From contig JAQBXY010000002.1 in the NCBI GenBank assembly GCA_027623325.1, forward strand, positions 62,001 through 126,000: a DNA stretch of 64,000 bases. Reading direction: 5' to 3'. Each line of letters starts with the position of its first letter. Position 1 is the stretch's first letter. The notes beneath the pieces were generated by a model. That model searched no databases. It was not told the DNA's origin and was given only the letters and a program-made list of their open reading frames with translations. The translations under genes and the position numbers were made by a program. This DNA comes from Gemmatimonadota bacterium. Lineage in GTDB: Bacteria; Gemmatimonadota; Gemmatimonadetes; Longimicrobiales; Gaopeijiaceae. This document shows, in pieces, positions 43,107 through 52,188 of this stretch.

Positions 43107-44232
43107 GGTTGATTCAGGAGGGTCTGAAGGCAGCTATGACGTCCTCCTCAAGGAAGAGCATCCGGCGTCGCGGGGCAAGCGGGTCGCGTACGTACTCGCC
43201 GTTCTTATGTGCCTCTCCGGCTGCGGTGACGGACGCGTCGAGGAGGGCTGGGTGCTGGAGACCGTGTCTCAGGCCTCGGGAACCGGCGCGCTGCTGCAGG
43301 CCATCAGTCCTGTTTCGAACGACGTCGTCTGGGTAAGCGGCCACCAGGGGACGTATGCGCTGTCGGCGGACGGGGGAGCTACGTGGCAGGCGGCCGTCGT
43401 TCCCGATGCGGACGAACTCCAGTTTCGGGACGTGGCGGCGTTCGACGCACGGACGGCCTACCTCATGAGTTCGGGCTCCGGCGCTCTGTCGCGGGTCTAC
43501 CGAACGGATGACGGAGGCGTGTCGTGGCGCCTGTTGTACACCGCCGACCATCCGGACGCCTTCCTGGACTGTATGGATTTCTGGTCCCGTGACCGGGGCC
43601 TCGTCTTCGGTGATGCCGTCGATGGCGTACCGTTTCTACTGAGCACCGAAGACGGCGGAGCCACGTGGACGCGGGTCCCGGCCGAGGCGCTGCCGGCGTC
43701 GCTGGACCAGGAGGGCGGTTTCGCCGCGAGCGGTACCTGTCTGAGAACCGCCGCGGGCGGTCGGGCGTGGGTCGCCATGGGCAACGCCGAGCGATCCCGC
43801 ATCCTTACAACGGCCGACTACGGAGCCTCATGGACGGTGGTCGATGCCCCGGTCGTCGCCGGTCCGGCGGCGGGGTTGGCCACGATCGACATCGCCGCTG
43901 ATGGTCGCGGTATCGCTCTGGGGGGTGTCATCGGGAACGACACGATTCGGTCGCGGAACGTGACGGTAACTGCGAACCGCGGTGCGTCGTGGAGCGAAGG
44001 AGGGCCGCTCTCCATGACCGGGCCCGTGTACGGTGCAGCCCTCGTCCCCGAGACGGGGGGTGTCGTGGTCGCGGTCGGGCCAAAGGGCATGGACTGGTCG
44101 ACGGACTTCGGGGGAATCTGGTACTCCGCCGAACCCTTCACCTACTGGGCCGTGGCGTTCTCCCCCCAGGGTGCGGGATGGGCGGTCGGACCGCGCGGCC
44201 GCATCGTAAGCATCTCCGTAGAGAAACACTGA
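43105..44232 (+). CDS. YCF48-like beta-propeller lipoprotein
   Basis: 375 residues from ATG 43105 (ATG 43093 is also in frame). A lipoprotein signal (VAYVLAVLMCLSGCGDG) lies about 30 residues in, after a basic stretch, so the true start may be later, but no other start codon precedes the signal. The rest shows repeated BNR/sortilin-like motifs (SADGGATWQ, TDDGGVSWR, TEDGGATWT, TADYGASWT, TANRGASWS), as in photosystem-assembly YCF48-like propellers. Bacterial members are surface proteins of unknown role. The start codon overlaps that of the divergent gene. Confidence 0.85.
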   Translation: MVDSGGSEGSYDVLLKEEHPASRGKRVAYVLAVLMCLSGCGDGRVEEGWVLETVSQASGTGALLQAISPVSNDVVWVSGHQGTYALSADGGATWQAAVVPDADELQFRDVAAFDARTAYLMSSGSGALSRVYRTDDGGVSWRLLYTADHPDAFLDCMDFWSRDRGLVFGDAVDGVPFLLSTEDGGATWTRVPAEALPASLDQEGGFAASGTCLRTAAGGRAWVAMGNAERSRILTTADYGASWTVVDAPVVAGPAAGLATIDIAADGRGIALGGVIGNDTIRSRNVTVTANRGASWSEGGPLSMTGPVYGAALVPETGGVVVAVGPKGMDWSTDFGGIWYSAEPFTYWAVAFSPQGAGWAVGPRGRIVSISVEKH

Positions 44233-44269
44233 GGCCGCTTGGCGGCACGAGAGCCAACTCCCACGCTCG

Positions 44270-47200
44270 TCAGGAAATAGGTCGGTCCTTCTTCTCGTCG
44301 GTTTCGGGCGGCCTGGGTCGGTGCATGCGGAGTGACACGCCGCCAAAGAAGCGAGTGCCGGAGCGATTCACATCGTGGTCTCCGTCGTTCAGGTAGTCGG
44401 TAATCGCCTGATCCCATGAGAGTCCGGCCTTACCCATCAACTCCATGTAGGGCCCGTACGCTGTTTCATCTGGCGCTTCCGTCGTACCGCTCCAGATCGT
44501 CACACGGGGATTGTACCCGCCACCGCCGCCGCCTTCGCCGCTCGAGCCCTTGAGCGGCATCTCGATCAGGACGCCGTCGGTCATGGGCAGGTTGAACACG
44601 TCGGGGTCGAACGCTGCGCCGTAGCGTTCGTACTTGGCGTACATGCGCTGATTCAGATCAAAGACGTCTGGGTTCGAGTTGATGCCCCGGGTGATGTAGT
44701 CACGAATCTCGAACGCCGCGTCTTTGTGGCGCGGAAACTCTGGGCTGTCGACGTACCCGAAACCGGGCATGAACCAGCCCTTGTTGAACCCCCAATTCCG
44801 TTCGGTGACGCGGCCGCGCCGCACCAGGCCGGTGTACTCCGAGAAGAGTTGAACGACCTGGTGTGACGGATAACCGTGCGGGTTCAAGAAGATGTCGGGC
44901 AGCCAGGTCGACCAGAGTCGGCTGCGGACCGTCGACTCTGGATAGATGGGGTGATCATCGCCCCCACCCGACGTCGCGTCCTGCCCGAGCGAGCCGAGGT
45001 AGCCGGCGTGCAGGATGTAGTCCGGCGTGATCTGGTGGAGGTCGTACGCCGTCTGGGCCCCATCGGGATTGGTGAACGGGTGGATGATTACGTTGACCTT
45101 GTCCAGTTTGGGCCGTTGTTCTGAGTCGGTCAGAAGGAGCTCGGCGTGGCGCAGCACATGGCTGGTCGAGGACACCTCGTTCGCGTGCTGTCGCGCGGAG
45201 TAGATGACAGTCGGCTTGAACGTCGACGCCTTCACGGGAGACCAGTGACTGGCTGAAATCGGGGACATCAAGTCCATCGCCCAGATGTCCTTGCCCAGGT
45301 AACTCCGCCCGGCACGGTACGCGGTCGCCTCGGCGAAGGCCGCGCTCATCTTGCCGAGCATTTCGTGCCCCTCGCCGGGAGGGATCGGCGAGTCCCACTG
45401 CACGATTCGCTCCCCATCGTACGTCCAGTCTTCCGGCACCAACGCGCGCCAGTCAGGGAGTCCGAGCGGGGTTCCGTTGGCGATGAGGGTACCGGTGCGG
45501 CGGGACTCCGGGTCCTGTTCGTGCGACCACTCGGCCCAGACCTCCATCGAACCGAGACCGGCGTAGGACAGCGCCGACCGATAAAGTCCGGCCGATCGTA
45601 GCTCTTCGATTTCCGTCATGGTCTGAGCGACCTGCTCGGCCGAGACCATCCGCTCATCGACCTGCTGCTCCGAGGTCGTGGCGATCAGGCTGTCTCGCAT
45701 GTCGCGATCGGTATCGACTCGGACACGAAGACCCAGGTGCGCCAACCCCGCCTGGCCCGATCGTACCGTTGCCCGGCGGGCCGACGGTCGCTCGAGTCCC
45801 GTCTTCGGAATGTCGAGACGGACTTCCCCGACCTCGCCCTCGGTTGTTTCGAAGCCCACCACGACGGCCGGCCGTGAGGTCGCGAAGCCCGTGATGCGGA
45901 TCTCGGCTCGGGCTCCCGTGCCGTCCGATTTCGGCCTCATGATCGGCAGAATGCGGCCAGGGAAGGTGATGCCCTGTCCGCGGGAGTTTCGGCCGAGTAC
46001 GTCGAGGAACTCGATGGTACCGAAATAGATCTCCTCGTGGAGCGCGTCCATGGGAGCGTGGATCTCGTTGTCGATGCCGAGGCGAAAGTCCGGCTCGCTC
46101 ATCTCCAACTCGACGACGAGTTCTCCGAAGAAGGGAGCGTCCGCGCTTCCACCACGAGGGAGACCGTCGTGCAACTCCATTACATGGTCGTAGAGTGCCG
46201 GAAGGACATCGGCCTGGAAGTAGTCCCAGAAGGCTTCGGGATCCGTCGTGATGCGTTCATCGGCGAGTGTCCGTGTGCCGCTCGTCGCCTTGATCCAGCC
46301 CGTCGTTACCCGAACGTGCTCGTAGTCCTCGAATCGATCGAAGTAGGGCCGGAGCACCCATTTCGGTTCGAAGGTGTCTCGCAGGATCTCCGTCCCCGCC
46401 GTGTCGGTGACGAGCGCCTCGTAGGTGGGGCCTTCCCTCACCTCTTCGAAGCTTATGCGCTCCAGATCGATGTCGAGATCACGCGCGAGTACTTCGTCGA
46501 TCGGGAAGATCTCGTGCAACCATCGCACGGGCGTGTTGATCGCCTGCTGTGGCCAGTCCTCCGGGGGCTCGTTACGACGGAAACGAATGACGATCTCCCC
46601 GATGGCCTGTCCTTCGAGCTGGGGGCGGATGACCTCGTTGAGCCAGGAGAATCCCTGCTTGAACGCCGACAGTACGACCACCTCCGTACGAGTCGGGTCG
46701 GCACCCGCCTCGATCAGGGCTGCTCGGGTTTCGACCTCCAGGCGGGCTCGCACGGCGGGAGGCTCACTTACGCGGGCCTCGATTCGAATGGGTGCGCCGT
46801 TGGTCGCTTGAGGGACGACTCGATCTCGGAGGACGGCCCAGAAGCGATCGATCTCTGCAGGGAACGTCACGGATTCCTGGAAGATCGTGGCAGCGTTCTG
46901 GACGTCGCGATCGTCGATCGTGACCTCGACGCTCGGCAGGCCTAGCGCCTGTGCCGCTCGGGCCGCCACAAAGGGTCCGAGTCCGGCGTCGGCCTTCTCG
47001 ACCGAAAGGAGCACGGACGCCGAGGCCAGTGTCCTGTCCCGAAGTGTCTCGGCGATACGGTCGAGCTTGTAGAGCCCGATCGCTGCCTGTCCGACCGGCG
47101 AGTGACCGGACAGAGCATCCCAAAGCTCTTGCTCGACGTCATCCACTGTGGGGCGGTCCCTTCCGCGTTCCGACAGGTTGGGGAAGGTGAGGGCAACCTG

Positions 47201-48508
47201 CTGTAGCGCGCGCCTCGCCCCCTTCTCATCCGCGCCGGTGATCACGAGTGTCGATTTCGAGCCAAAGGCGTTGGGGACGAGTTCGATGAGGCCGTCACCT
47301 GGGGCCAACCCGTCGACGTCGATCCGACCGCTGTCGGCGAGTTGATCCGTGAGGCGGTTGCCCGTTCCAACGAGCACCATGGTCGGGAGCGAAGCTGGAC
47401 GTTCCGCTGACGATGCCGCCTGAACGAGGGGTACCACCAGGCCCGTGGACTCCAGGCCCAGGCGCCCGCCCAGCTCTGGAAGGTCGGCGATGCCAGCCGT
47501 GCCCGGCACGAGAATCACATCCACGCTATTGGGAATCGGACTCCCTCCGAGCAGGCCATCGGAGGTGTACACGCTGGAGAGGTCGAGATCGTCCTTCGCC
47601 CCGCTCCCCGGTCGACCGGAGATGGGGCCGGGCTGATCGGGCGTGGCGCGGCCGGGAAGGCGGAGCACCGCGCCCCCGCTGATACGAACCTCGACCGACC
47701 CGAGACCGGAGTAGGTGAGTGGCGCCGACCTCGCCTCGACCGTGTCGGACGCTTCCTCAAGCCCCTCTTCGGGTACTTCCACCTCGCCTTCTGGAAGCGC
47801 CGAGGGTTCGCCGTCCACTTCGGTGAGGAACGCGAGCGCTACTGCTGCGCCCGGCGCGTCTGCCACCTCGACCTCGACGATGAGTCTCGCGATCCCGTCC
47901 CGGTCGGACCGGGCACGTGCCTGGGTCAGACGAATCGAGCCTCCCGTGACCCCACCGGCCTCGAGAGCGGCACTCAGATCGTCTCTGATGCGGCTCACAT
48001 GGGCGGTCGACAGCGTCCGCGTGTGAGGGAGGACTCCGGCGAAGAGCCGGGCCGCCGCCAGCAATCCGTCATCGTCTCCTCCGATGACGAAGACCCACGT
48101 GCGCCCCTCGATCTGGCGAATGACCACAGCCCCTTCGCCAGAGTCGAGCGAGGCGGGATCGACACCCGGTGCTGCGAGGGCGGCGGTGGCGAGCCCCCCT
48201 CTGCCGATCACGATCGGGATCGCCTCGGTCAAGCCCCGCGCGAGGGGGAGGTCGAGCGCCATCGTCTCGAAGCCGAGCCGCGCGGATATCTCGGTTGCAG
48301 CAGCTATCTCCGCGACTGTGGCGGGGATTCCCATCACGAGCGAAGCGTTGATGAGATCCGGAACGCTGTCTCCGTTCGTGTCGACAAGGAAGCCGCCGAT
48401 CTCGAAGATCGTCGTGAGATCCCTCTCGGTCTCCTGGGCAACCGCAGGTGTGCCGATGAGCGCGAAGGCGAGGAGGAGAGCGGGGATTCGGCGAGATGGG
48501 GCGTACAT
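44270..48508 (-). CDS. Giant exported M14-type carboxypeptidase-like protein
   Basis: 1412 residues from ATG 48508 (GGGAG upstream; GTG 48523 is five codons earlier and in frame). Signal peptide (RIPALLLAFALIGTPAVAQ). The C-terminal quarter has M14 features: SARQHANEVSSTSH (HxxE), HPFTNPDGAQTAYDLH and FLNPHGYPSHQ, with an aromatic-rich tail. The first 900 residues show repeated alpha/beta segments (for example VDVILVPGTAGIADLPELGG, SKSTLVITGADEKGARRALQQVALTFP) and two similar YSGLGSVEV/YAGLGSMEV motifs near residues 270 and 1010, which look like repeated domains framing the catalytic part. Function of the large N-terminal region is unknown. Confidence 0.86.
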   Translation of the reverse strand: MYAPSRRIPALLLAFALIGTPAVAQETERDLTTIFEIGGFLVDTNGDSVPDLINASLVMGIPATVAEIAAATEISARLGFETMALDLPLARGLTEAIPIVIGRGGLATAALAAPGVDPASLDSGEGAVVIRQIEGRTWVFVIGGDDDGLLAAARLFAGVLPHTRTLSTAHVSRIRDDLSAALEAGGVTGGSIRLTQARARSDRDGIARLIVEVEVADAPGAAVALAFLTEVDGEPSALPEGEVEVPEEGLEEASDTVEARSAPLTYSGLGSVEVRISGGAVLRLPGRATPDQPGPISGRPGSGAKDDLDLSSVYTSDGLLGGSPIPNSVDVILVPGTAGIADLPELGGRLGLESTGLVVPLVQAASSAERPASLPTMVLVGTGNRLTDQLADSGRIDVDGLAPGDGLIELVPNAFGSKSTLVITGADEKGARRALQQVALTFPNLSERGRDRPTVDDVEQELWDALSGHSPVGQAAIGLYKLDRIAETLRDRTLASASVLLSVEKADAGLGPFVAARAAQALGLPSVEVTIDDRDVQNAATIFQESVTFPAEIDRFWAVLRDRVVPQATNGAPIRIEARVSEPPAVRARLEVETRAALIEAGADPTRTEVVVLSAFKQGFSWLNEVIRPQLEGQAIGEIVIRFRRNEPPEDWPQQAINTPVRWLHEIFPIDEVLARDLDIDLERISFEEVREGPTYEALVTDTAGTEILRDTFEPKWVLRPYFDRFEDYEHVRVTTGWIKATSGTRTLADERITTDPEAFWDYFQADVLPALYDHVMELHDGLPRGGSADAPFFGELVVELEMSEPDFRLGIDNEIHAPMDALHEEIYFGTIEFLDVLGRNSRGQGITFPGRILPIMRPKSDGTGARAEIRITGFATSRPAVVVGFETTEGEVGEVRLDIPKTGLERPSARRATVRSGQAGLAHLGLRVRVDTDRDMRDSLIATTSEQQVDERMVSAEQVAQTMTEIEELRSAGLYRSALSYAGLGSMEVWAEWSHEQDPESRRTGTLIANGTPLGLPDWRALVPEDWTYDGERIVQWDSPIPPGEGHEMLGKMSAAFAEATAYRAGRSYLGKDIWAMDLMSPISASHWSPVKASTFKPTVIYSARQHANEVSSTSHVLRHAELLLTDSEQRPKLDKVNVIIHPFTNPDGAQTAYDLHQITPDYILHAGYLGSLGQDATSGGGDDHPIYPESTVRSRLWSTWLPDIFLNPHGYPSHQVVQLFSEYTGLVRRGRVTERNWGFNKGWFMPGFGYVDSPEFPRHKDAAFEIRDYITRGINSNPDVFDLNQRMYAKYERYGAAFDPDVFNLPMTDGVLIEMPLKGSSGEGGGGGGYNPRVTIWSGTTEAPDETAYGPYMELMGKAGLSWDQAITDYLNDGDHDVNRSGTRFFGGVSLRMHRPRPPETDEKKDRPIS

Positions 48509-48625
48509 CAGCGGTTCTCCCACAGGGGCGGTCGGCCGTTACGGTCGGTGCGGTCGGTGCGGTCGTGACGGTGATCCGCTGCCCCTATCTGCGCAACCCC
48601 ACCTCGACGGACGCAGGGGCCGACT

Positions 48626-49453
48626 TCAGCCCTCGAAGTCGAGTGCTACGTCGAGCGCAGGCGCCGAGTGCGTCAACCAGCCGACCGAGATCAGGTCGAC
48701 ACCGGTTTCGGCGACCTCGCGTACGTTTTCGAGCGTGACTCCTCCCGAGGCTTCGAGCAGGGCGCGCCCTGCGGTCCGGCGCACGGCTTCCTTCATATTC
48801 GCGGGCGACATGTTATCCAAGAGGATCACATCGGCTCCCGCCTCGATCACCGCTTCCAGCTCGGTGAGTTCGTCGAGTTCGACCTCAACGTGCATTTCGG
48901 CCGCTACGTGGGCCCGGGCACGTCGGACAGCCTCGGCCGCGGACCCGACCGCGCGAACGTGGTTGTCCTTGATGAGAACCTGGTCGAAGAGCCCCATTCG
49001 GTGGTTCCGGCCGCCACCCGCGATCACCGCCCTCTTCTGGAGCGCGCGAAGCAACGGTACCGTCTTCCGCGTGTCGATAATCGTGGCTTCGGTACCCTCT
49101 ACGCCGTCCACGAGGGCGCGTGTGGCAGTCGCCACTCCACTGAGTTGCCCAAGGAGGTTCAGAGCGAGTCGTTCGCCCGCCAAGATCGATCGCGCGGGTC
49201 CGGTCACCGTCGCGACCCTCGTCCCGGCTTCGACGATGTCGCCGTCGGACACGAGAGCCCCGGTGGCGATTTCGTCGTCGAGCAGTTCGAAGACGCGCAA
49301 AGCAACACCGAGTCCGGCGATGCAGCCCGGGGCCCGCACTACGAAGTGAGCGGTGGTGTGGGCATCCTCCGGAATCGTCGACTCGGAGGTCACGTCGCCC
49401 GCTTCACCTAGGTCCTCCGCGAGTGCCGCGTTGAGGAACGCGTCGATGTCGAT
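48626..49453 (-). CDS. nadC: NadC, nicotinate-nucleotide pyrophosphorylase (non-canonical start suspected)
   Basis: Converts quinolinate and PRPP to nicotinate mononucleotide in NAD synthesis. Family motifs are intact: LNLLGQLSGVATATRALVDGV, DTRKTVPLLRALQKRAVIAGGGRNHRMGLFDQVLIKDNH, LLDNMSPANM, SGGVTLENVREVAETGVDLISVGWLTHS. The first usable standard codon is GTG 49393, but the reading frame continues upstream with the conserved N-terminal helix (IDIDAFLNAALAEDLGEAGDVT) to the nadA stop. No ATG, GTG or TTG exists in that stretch. ATC at 49451-49453 has GGGGAA seven bases upstream, so I end the gene there; the standard annotation would be 255 residues from 49393. Confidence 0.9.
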   Translation of the reverse strand: MDIDAFLNAALAEDLGEAGDVTSESTIPEDAHTTAHFVVRAPGCIAGLGVALRVFELLDDEIATGALVSDGDIVEAGTRVATVTGPARSILAGERLALNLLGQLSGVATATRALVDGVEGTEATIIDTRKTVPLLRALQKRAVIAGGGRNHRMGLFDQVLIKDNHVRAVGSAAEAVRRARAHVAAEMHVEVELDELTELEAVIEAGADVILLDNMSPANMKEAVRRTAGRALLEASGGVTLENVREVAETGVDLISVGWLTHSAPALDVALDFEG

Positions 49454-49466
49454 AACGAAGTTCCCC
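49451..49466 (-). promoter_or_regulatory. Candidate ribosome site (GGGGAA) with an ATC start for nadC
   Basis: On the minus strand, GGGGAA at 49466-49461 begins inside the nadA stop codon, and ATC at 49453-49451 follows after seven bases. No other start codon precedes the conserved NadC helix. The spacing is what a ribosome site would need, and ATT/ATC starts are known in a few bacterial genes (infC, pcnB). Low to moderate confidence; it could also be a damaged start. Confidence 0.4.
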
Positions 49467-50443
49467 TAGACTCGGACCTCGAGCATGCGCTCGACCGCAA
49501 CTCGAGCCCGCGCCGCTATGGCCTGATCGACCACGACCTCATGCTTCATGTCCCGGAGAGCGTCGCGGATTCCAGGGAGGGTGATCCGCTTCATGTGCGG
49601 ACAGAGGTTGCACGGCCGCATGAATTCAGTTTCCGGAGACTCGGCGGCGACGTTGTCGCTCATGGAGCACTCGGTGACCATGACGACCTGCCGGGGGCGG
49701 ACATTCTTGAGCCACCCGATCATTCCCGCCGTAGAACCGACGTAGTCCGCTTCCGCCAATACATCGGGCGGACATTCTGGATGTGCGATGATCTGGATGC
49801 CCGGGTGGAGGCGCCGGTAGCCGCGCAACTCCTCGGCGTTGAAGCGCTCATGCACCATACACGAGCCCTCCCACAGGATGATCTTGACCTCAGTGTTCGT
49901 CGCGACCCAGCGCCCCAGATACTGATCGGGCAAGAAGATCACGCGCTCGACACCGAGCGATTCCACCACCTGAACGGCGTTCCCCGACGTACAGCAGATA
50001 TCGGACTCGGCTTTCACCTCCGCCGACGTGTTCACGTAGGTGACGACCGGGACGCCGGGATAACGCTCACGCAGCAGGCGAACATCCGCGCCCGTGATCG
50101 CGTCGGCGAGTGAACATCCCGCCCGCATATCGGGAATCAAGACCGTCTTCTGCTCGTTGACGATCTTGGCCGTTTCGGCCATGAAGTGGACCCCCGCCAT
50201 GACGATGACCTCGGCGTCGGTATCCGCAGCCATTCGGGCCAGCGCGAGGGAGTCACCCTTGAGGTCCGCGACGCCATGATAGATGTCGGGCGTCATATAG
50301 TTGTGGGCGAGCACGACGGCATTCCGTCGCACCTTCCACTCCTCGATCTCTTCGATCAGCGGCCCGAGGGCCGCGATCTCGACATCGGGGACGATGCCTC
50401 GCAAACGTTCAGCGGGGCTGATTTCAGTCGATGATATGCTCAA
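49466..50443 (-). CDS. nadA: NadA, quinolinate synthase
   Basis: 325 residues from TTG 50443. Condenses iminoaspartate with dihydroxyacetone phosphate using a [4Fe-4S] cluster. The three cluster cysteines are in [18 protein letters not shown] and CNLCPHMK (the last with two cysteines). The family elements [23 protein letters not shown] and [22 protein letters not shown] are intact. Twelve bases separate it from the proposed nadC start and it is likely cotranscribed. No aspartate oxidase/dehydrogenase (nadB) gene is in the window, so it must lie elsewhere. Confidence 0.96.
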   Translation of the reverse strand: MSISSTEISPAERLRGIVPDVEIAALGPLIEEIEEWKVRRNAVVLAHNYMTPDIYHGVADLKGDSLALARMAADTDAEVIVMAGVHFMAETAKIVNEQKTVLIPDMRAGCSLADAITGADVRLLRERYPGVPVVTYVNTSAEVKAESDICCTSGNAVQVVESLGVERVIFLPDQYLGRWVATNTEVKIILWEGSCMVHERFNAEELRGYRRLHPGIQIIAHPECPPDVLAEADYVGSTAGMIGWLKNVRPRQVVMVTECSMSDNVAAESPETEFMRPCNLCPHMKRITLPGIRDALRDMKHEVVVDQAIAARARVAVERMLEVRV

Positions 50444-50661
50444 AACGACTCCACGCGTCGTTCAAGATCGGGTCAAACTCTACCTAGAGGCCGTGTTGGC
50501 GCAATACACTCGAGACTTCGGGAAGATCAACTCAGCACACGGCGGTAGGCATTTCGGCACCGCGTCCAGCCCGCAAGGGAGCGAAGGTACCGGCGGCAAC
50601 GGGCCCCTACAAGCCGTTTCAGCGATGGTTGGCGCGTGGCGGGGGCTGGGGGGGAACGAGA

Positions 50662-50693
50662 AACCCCACCCGGTGCAGGCACCGGATGGGGTT
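50662..50693 (-). terminator. Strong hairpin terminator downstream of the three-repeat gene
   Basis: AACCCCACCCGGTGC at 50662-50676 pairs with its reverse complement at 50679-50693 with one mismatch (14 of 15) and a two-base loop. On the minus strand it follows the stop at 50714 by about 20 bases and is followed by TTCTCGTT, a short T-rich run. It should end transcription of the repeat-protein gene. The 270-base gap between 50443 and 50714 holds no other visible feature. Confidence 0.72.
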
Positions 50694-50713
50694 CGTCGGA
50701 TGAGCGCCTTCGG

Positions 50714-51982
50714 TCACCGACCGAGCGTCAACTCCGCAAAGTTGTCCCAGGCGATCTCGAAATCACGTCCGTCGGTGTGGATCAGGATTCCCCGATTCCC
50801 GCGATCCACGTCGTTGCTGTTCGAGAGCTCGAAGGTACGCCCGTCCTTGAGCGTTACTGCAGCTCCACGGCCGGCCTTCGCGATGCGGGCGATCGTACCG
50901 AACTCGACCTGAAAATTCACTCCGCGCATTTCGCCATTGAGCATCTCCCACGTGAAGGCTTCGTCGGCGTCCCACGTGATGTCACCCGTGTAGGAGCCAC
51001 CATCTTCGGTCCGTACGGTGCCGAAGAGGCGGGAGCCACCGTCGAAATCTGCTAACGCGGACTCGGACTCCGTTCCGTGGAACCGAACGTTGGCGAACTC
51101 CTCCCAGCTCAGCTTGACCTGCCCTAATCCGGCATCCGAGACCGAGATGCCACTGATCGAAGCGTCGACATCATTGGTGCCTTCCAGGATCATCACCTCG
51201 CCTGACCGAAGCGTAACCCGTGACCCCCACGAGTTATTGCGCTCGATCGAAGCGATGTCGCCGAACGCGACTCCGACCCGTCTCCCGTCCAGGTCCCCGT
51301 CGAGGACGTCGGTGGAGTAGATCTCGTCGATATCCCACGTGACGAATCCCGTGAATTCCAGGCCGGAACGGGTTGTGAGTGTGCCGAAGAGGCGGCTCTC
51401 GGAAGGAGGTGTCGCTCCGGGCGGCGTGAACGCGACCCGTTCGAGGTCTCGCCACTCGAATTCGGCGAGAGTGCCGGCGCCATCGTCGACGATCAGGGCA
51501 CGGAGTCCACTTCCGAGGTCGCTCGCGTTGCCCGTGAGTCGGACCTGCTCACCCGACCTGAGTGTGAAGAGCGCCGAATTCCGGTCGACGACGTCGATTC
51601 GTTGGACGTGACCGAAACGAATCCCAGAGAGGCTGGATCCACCATTCTCGCGGGGTTTGGTCGCATCGAGCAGATCGGTCCAACTCCCTTCGTTTCGATC
51701 CCAGCGGATGTAACCGGTGAAGTCGGATCCATATACGGTGGTAACGGTGCCGTAGAGCCGGTTCGTGCCGGAAAGCGGCGCGAGCGGGGGAGCCTCCGGC
51801 GCCTCGGGGACCACCACTTCGACGATCGGGGCGAGCTCTCGCACGACGATCCGCTCGGGCGCCGCGGTCATCTGATTGACGAAGAGCCCCATCGTAATGA
51901 GGGCAGCGACGATCGCGGACCCGGTGACCACCGACAGATTCTTCGCATCCTCTCTGAGACCCGGTTCGTGCTCCATAGTCAT
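50714..51982 (-). CDS. Membrane-anchored three-repeat protein of unknown family
   Basis: 422 residues (ATG at 51982 or, with better spacing from GGGGAGGGG, the ATG at 51976). A hydrophobic segment (VTGSAIVAALITMGLFV) near residue 25 anchors it, followed by a proline/glutamate linker. Three similar modules of about 105-112 residues follow at about 75-186, 197-301 and 318-422. Each starts RLFGTV/T.TxxG.xxTGxIxWD (for example RLYGTVTTVYGSDFTGYIRWD, RLFGTLTTRSGLEFTGFVTWD, RLFGTVRTEDGGSYTGDITWD), then VxFGxIxxI and xVTLxSGE, and ends W..F..V.F or A.L. No catalytic residues are visible. I do not recognise the family. Confidence 0.8.
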   Translation of the reverse strand: MTMEHEPGLREDAKNLSVVTGSAIVAALITMGLFVNQMTAAPERIVVRELAPIVEVVVPEAPEAPPLAPLSGTNRLYGTVTTVYGSDFTGYIRWDRNEGSWTDLLDATKPRENGGSSLSGIRFGHVQRIDVVDRNSALFTLRSGEQVRLTGNASDLGSGLRALIVDDGAGTLAEFEWRDLERVAFTPPGATPPSESRLFGTLTTRSGLEFTGFVTWDIDEIYSTDVLDGDLDGRRVGVAFGDIASIERNNSWGSRVTLRSGEVMILEGTNDVDASISGISVSDAGLGQVKLSWEEFANVRFHGTESESALADFDGGSRLFGTVRTEDGGSYTGDITWDADEAFTWEMLNGEMRGVNFQVEFGTIARIAKAGRGAAVTLKDGRTFELSNSNDVDRGNRGILIHTDGRDFEIAWDNFAELTLGR

Positions 51983-52009
51983 CCCCTCCCCATGTTCAGT
52001 GGTCGTCGA

Positions 52010-52030
52010 GCCCGTTTGTATCGTACGGGC
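52010..52030. promoter_or_regulatory. Short inverted repeat upstream of the three-repeat gene
   Basis: GCCCGT at 52010-52015 pairs with ACGGGC at 52025-52030 around a nine-base AT-richer loop containing TACGATAC on the minus strand, which has the look of a -10 element about 40 bases from the start. It could be an operator or a leader hairpin. Weak evidence. Confidence 0.25.
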
Positions 52031-52113
52031 GGCATCGCCGCGTGTTCCTCGGGCGGCGAGCCATGTGTCTTAGAGTTCGACGCCCTGGCCGCCGGAATCG
52101 TTGCGTGGCCCCC

Positions 52114-52150
52114 AAAAAAAGAACGGGCGGGGCCGACTGGCCCCGCCCGT
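52114..52150 (-). terminator. Rho-independent terminator of the second S9 peptidase gene
   Basis: A perfect 12-base stem (ACGGGCGGGGCC at 52123-52134 with GGCCCCGCCCGT at 52139-52150) with a four-base loop. On the minus strand it is followed by a run of seven T (A-run at 52114-52120 on the plus strand). It lies about 40 bases after the stop at 52189, so it ends transcription of that gene. Confidence 0.9.
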
Positions 52151-52188
52151 CACCCCCGAAGAGGTCGAATCGTCGCGACTAGTTGCGA

